From Macrococcus epidermidis (GTDB taxonomy: Bacteria; Bacillota; Bacilli; Staphylococcales; Staphylococcaceae): a stretch of 64,000 nucleotides of DNA. How positions within the stretch are numbered: position 1 is the stretch's first letter; every line of letters begins with the position of its first letter. Both the position numbers and the translations under genes were made by a program. Location of the stretch: contig NZ_PZJH01000008.1 in assembly GCF_003259695.1 (NCBI RefSeq), forward strand, positions 20,541 to 84,540, written 5' to 3'. This document shows, in pieces, positions 61,267 to 64,000 of the stretch. The notes under the pieces are model-generated. The model saw nothing but the letters and a program-made list of their open reading frames with translations, made no database searches and was not told the DNA's origin.

Positions 61267-62103
61267 TTATGACATATGTGCAAGTATCGTCTCTTTCGTA
61301 ATAACCTCTGGTTTGTAAGGCATTAGCTTGCCTTCTGTTTTAAGTTTTTCAACTTTTTCAATAAATTCTTCAATGGAATCATCAGCAGATACGCCATTGA
61401 ATTGACCATAATCATATTGCCACCATTTCAAATCTAATAGCTTTGTAATGATATCTGGACTAAATCTATATCGAATGATTTTTGCTGGAGCACCGCCAAC
61501 AATTGCATATGGGGGAACATCTTTAGTGATAACAGATCCTGCTGCAATGATTGCGCCATCATTAACTGTAATACCATTTGAACCGAACAATACATTTTGA
61601 CCAATCCAAACATCATTTCCAATGATAATTGGACTCTCTTCTTTAAATGGACTTTCCACTGTTTCAAATGTTGTTGCGTGTTCATTTAAATAACTAGACA
61701 TTAAATTACCAACTGTTGCATAGGTAATAGGCGAAGTTGTAAATCGATTGATAGGATGATTGATGCCCATTCTTGTAACATCCATTGCGATAGAACAATA
61801 CCTTCCCACAATTGTATTCATTGGAAGTAAACTTCTTGTATAGCTAAATGCTCCCATTGTGAAAAAGAAGTTAGTACCTGCAAAAATAGCATTAGGTTCA
61901 ATAACTGCGTTTTTGGCTATGTATAAGGGATCTGAGCCGGATGCGCTGAAAATTTGAGCATCATCGATAATTGTAGTATATACATGTGACTTGTTTAAAT
62001 AATCAATCACACTTTGGTTAACTGGAATTGTTATGTAATCATGCTGTTGTTGCAGTTTAATATTGTCTGTGAAATAATGTACGCCATTAACTAAAGATGA
62101 CAT
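61267..62103 (-). CDS. CatB-like hexapeptide O-acetyltransferase
   Basis: A 278-residue left-handed beta-helix acetyltransferase of the xenobiotic/CatB-Vat type. Landmarks are TIVGRYCSIAMDVTRMGINH (catalytic His in NHPINRF), IIIGNDVWIGQNVLFGSNG and GAIIAAGSVITKDVPPYAIV. It has a longer N-terminal part than standard CatB. Located between two glycosyltransferase genes with gaps of only 16 and 19 nt, it probably acetylates the sugar they attach rather than an antibiotic. Confidence 0.85.
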   Translation of the reverse strand: MSSLVNGVHYFTDNIKLQQQHDYITIPVNQSVIDYLNKSHVYTTIIDDAQIFSASGSDPLYIAKNAVIEPNAIFAGTNFFFTMGAFSYTRSLLPMNTIVGRYCSIAMDVTRMGINHPINRFTTSPITYATVGNLMSSYLNEHATTFETVESPFKEESPIIIGNDVWIGQNVLFGSNGITVNDGAIIAAGSVITKDVPPYAIVGGAPAKIIRYRFSPDIITKLLDLKWWQYDYGQFNGVSADDSIEEFIEKVEKLKTEGKLMPYKPEVITKETILAHMS

Positions 62104-62122
62104 GTAAATACACCTCTTTTTA

Positions 62123-63640
62123 TTATTTTGAGAATTGTTTAAAGAAAGATTGCCATAATTTAAAATTATTACTTGCAGAATATTGTTCTGTCGTAAGCAT
62201 ACAATTTTTATAGTACTTTTCTCTTAATGTAGCATCGTTTAGGAAAGCGAACACTTTGTCGTAAAGTTGTGATTCATCGTTGAGAGGGATGACATTACCA
62301 TTGACATTATCTTTAATAATCTCATTAGGACCATATTTAACATCATATCCGATAACAGGTGTGTTATGTTGGTACGATTCAAGTATTGCTAAAGCAAATC
62401 CTTCCTCCATACTTGTAAATAGAGATAAACCACTAGTGGCATATTCTCGCTCTAAATTAGGTGTGAATCCTCGCAATTTAATATATTCATCTGCATTTAA
62501 TGAAGTAATTAAGTCTTTCAACTCATCTTCCACGCCACCAACACCACCAAAACCAAATATATCTAGCGTTACTTCCGGAAATGACTCCTTTAATCTATGA
62601 ACAAGTTTGATTTGTTGATTTAACTGCTTACTGAATATATAACGTGACACTGAAATTAATTTATAGGGATTTTTTTGATGAAGTTCTTCTTCACTGATTA
62701 TATTAATAACAGAGTCATCAATCATTCCTACAGGTATATTGGCGATATAGCCTTTAAATTGACTAGAACGAATTAAATCTTGTTTTTGAGATTCAGTTGA
62801 ACAAATGAGAGCACTAAATCGATTTAAATGATCACCAAGATAATTAAATGGCCACTTAAAAGGTCTTCCCTCACTAAATGCATCAGGTAAATGTGTGGTA
62901 TGTAAAAATATTGAAGCAGGTATTCTAGGATTTACTAATGCAAAAGGTTTAATATATTCGAAAGGACGATCGATGATAAAGTGATCGCCTACTGTATAGA
63001 GTGATTCAATAAAGTGTGCAATCAATTCATCTTCAGAATTAAATCTATGTGTAGAACCATTTTTATCCAATAATAAAATCAAAGTCGGTTTGTCTTGATT
63101 GTTGAGATCGAAATGTTTTTCAATAACTATTTCACCTTTAGGATTATAGTATTGTTCAAGGAATATTCTTTCCTCGGGACCTAAAAACCTGACAGAACTT
63201 AAAAATCCACGGTTGTCATATCTTTCGTGTTTAACAATTGACCCCATATTACTGATGTAGTTAACGAAATTTAACTTTTCTCTTGATGTGTTAACAAATC
63301 GTGCATACATTAAGAAGTCATTGTCCTGTGATAATACTTTTATGTCTAATTGGTGCGGAACCACTTCTATCTTATATCCCAAACATTCTTGCCAATAACG
63401 TGGCAAATCCAGTTTATGAAAAGCATGAATATGTGAACAATTTTGGAAATAATCATACATATTAATCGTATCATATTCGACACCTTGAGCTACAAGTGTG
63501 TCATATGCCATATGATCATAATCCACGGTTAGAATTTTTGCGGGGATATCATTGTGTTTAAACAATTTCAATCTATTAAAAGACGCTTTATCTACGCCTG
63601 TGATATGGAAGGGAACATTCATACATGTGAAATAATACAT
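62123..63640 (-). CDS. GT4-family glycosyltransferase, TagE/TarM-like (paralogue)
   Basis: A 505-residue GT-B enzyme that parallels the 59757-61250 protein along its length: MNVPFHITGVDKASFNRLKL at the start, FIIDRPFEYIKPFALVNPR in the middle and donor motif EEGFALAILESYQHNTPVIG near residue 420. Same teichoic-acid glycosyltransferase family. It is the first gene of the three-gene operon. Two enzymes suggest either two different sugars or sequential additions. Confidence 0.82.
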   Translation of the reverse strand: MYYFTCMNVPFHITGVDKASFNRLKLFKHNDIPAKILTVDYDHMAYDTLVAQGVEYDTINMYDYFQNCSHIHAFHKLDLPRYWQECLGYKIEVVPHQLDIKVLSQDNDFLMYARFVNTSREKLNFVNYISNMGSIVKHERYDNRGFLSSVRFLGPEERIFLEQYYNPKGEIVIEKHFDLNNQDKPTLILLLDKNGSTHRFNSEDELIAHFIESLYTVGDHFIIDRPFEYIKPFALVNPRIPASIFLHTTHLPDAFSEGRPFKWPFNYLGDHLNRFSALICSTESQKQDLIRSSQFKGYIANIPVGMIDDSVINIISEEELHQKNPYKLISVSRYIFSKQLNQQIKLVHRLKESFPEVTLDIFGFGGVGGVEDELKDLITSLNADEYIKLRGFTPNLEREYATSGLSLFTSMEEGFALAILESYQHNTPVIGYDVKYGPNEIIKDNVNGNVIPLNDESQLYDKVFAFLNDATLREKYYKNCMLTTEQYSASNNFKLWQSFFKQFSK

Positions 63641-63895
63641 AATACCTCCAAATTATTTACTGAGATAATTTTACTGTTTAATATTACTTTTTATTAATAC
63701 TCATTTTATATATTATAGCTTTTAAGACTAAAAATTAATATAGAAAGAAAATAATATATTTCATAAAATTTTCAATTAGAATACGTGTAATTCAATAAAT
63801 AAATCTTATCATACTAAATTTTTATTAACTTTAGTTAAAATTAGAGAAATATTATTTTCGAAAATTTCAATTGTAAGTTAGCCACAACATCCAAA

Positions 63896-64000
63896 TTAAT
63901 AGAGATAGTAGCTTAATGGTTCACTTAATATTCCTTCGGATTTTAGTGACTTCAGAAACAGGTATTTAGGTGTTTCGTAATCTAGAATTTTTCTGGGATA
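63896..64000 (-). pseudogene. C-terminal end of a transposase, probably IS30 family (cut by window)
   Basis: A minus-strand frame enters from the right edge and ends in TAA at 63896-63898. The 34 visible residues start YPRKILDYETPKYLF, resembling the PRK-x-L-x-x-x-TP block at the C-terminus of IS30 transposases. The AT-rich 255 bp between it and the glycosyltransferase gene hold no other gene; the operon promoter and an IS end probably lie there. Whether the element is intact cannot be judged. Confidence 0.5.

Noticed and set aside
61267..62103. Chloramphenicol or streptogramin resistance acetyltransferase
   Set aside because: The fold is the same as CatB/Vat, but the gene is embedded between glycosyltransferases and has an extended N-terminus, favouring glycan acetylation.

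Overview
The window is low-GC Firmicute DNA from the Staphylococcaceae. Local gene orders match staphylococci: pdxK/ung, hemQ(chdC)/pta/lipL, HD-protein/ywhD/DUF1934/argS, and the sstABCD iron-siderophore order. Other parts differ from Staphylococcus aureus, notably a complete methionine salvage operon. Macrococcus or a close relative is my best guess; this is inference, and no rRNA or tRNA is present to settle it. GTG and TTG starts behind strong Shine-Dalgarno sequences are common.

Layout. 1-6 kb: the end of a Cof-type HAD phosphatase; a leftward operon yojF-bshB2-folE2-maa (bacillithiol deacetylation, zinc-independent folate entry, acetyltransferase); pdxK; then rightward ung and two small conserved genes. 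6-12 kb: an amino acid permease and a Fur-boxed sstABCD operon. 12-19 kb: a 61-bp tandem repeat array, hemQ, pta-lipL-DUF1450, an ATP-grasp/GNAT-like gene pair and two GNATs. 19-28 kb: a nine-gene leftward methionine salvage operon behind a SAM-I (S-box) riboswitch, with a complete sugar-type ABC transporter inserted between mtnA and mtnW. 28-38 kb: the HD/ywhD/DUF1934/argS block, an orphan iron-type binding protein with permease, a NUDIX gene, a HAD/bactofilin-like/alpha-beta hydrolase run and a lipoprotein. 38-47 kb: methyltransferase, DUF2316, CapA-like protein, nrdDG with paired NrdR boxes, 3-hydroxyacyl-CoA dehydrogenase, a Rho-N/SAP-like protein, an Excalibur protein and a nucleoside hydrolase followed by a 41-bp palindromic tandem array. 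47-55 kb: a DinB-like gene with a two-component system, a DUF2231 protein plus CDF metal exporter behind an 11-bp direct repeat, a CBS protein with a HEPN-like motif, and two related lipoproteins. 55-64 kb: hemolysin III, a Sle1-like LysM/CHAP autolysin with a WalR box, thermonuclease, an XRE-cupin/YeiH pair, and a three-gene glycosyltransferase/acetyltransferase operon next to a truncated, probably IS30-like transposase end.

How the genes work together. The strongest functional story is the S-box operon. MtnK and MtnA convert methylthioribose to MTRu-1-P, and MtnB, MtnW, MtnX and MtnD carry it on to the keto acid. The embedded ABC transporter would let the cell scavenge external methylthioribose (or a related thiosugar) when SAM is low. 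Iron handling (sst, haem synthesis) appears linked by Fur/PerR-like operators. The 48-51 kb block looks like a metal- or envelope-stress module in which the two-component system probably drives the adjacent exporter operon. The right end looks like accessory surface-glycan modification acquired with or near an insertion sequence.
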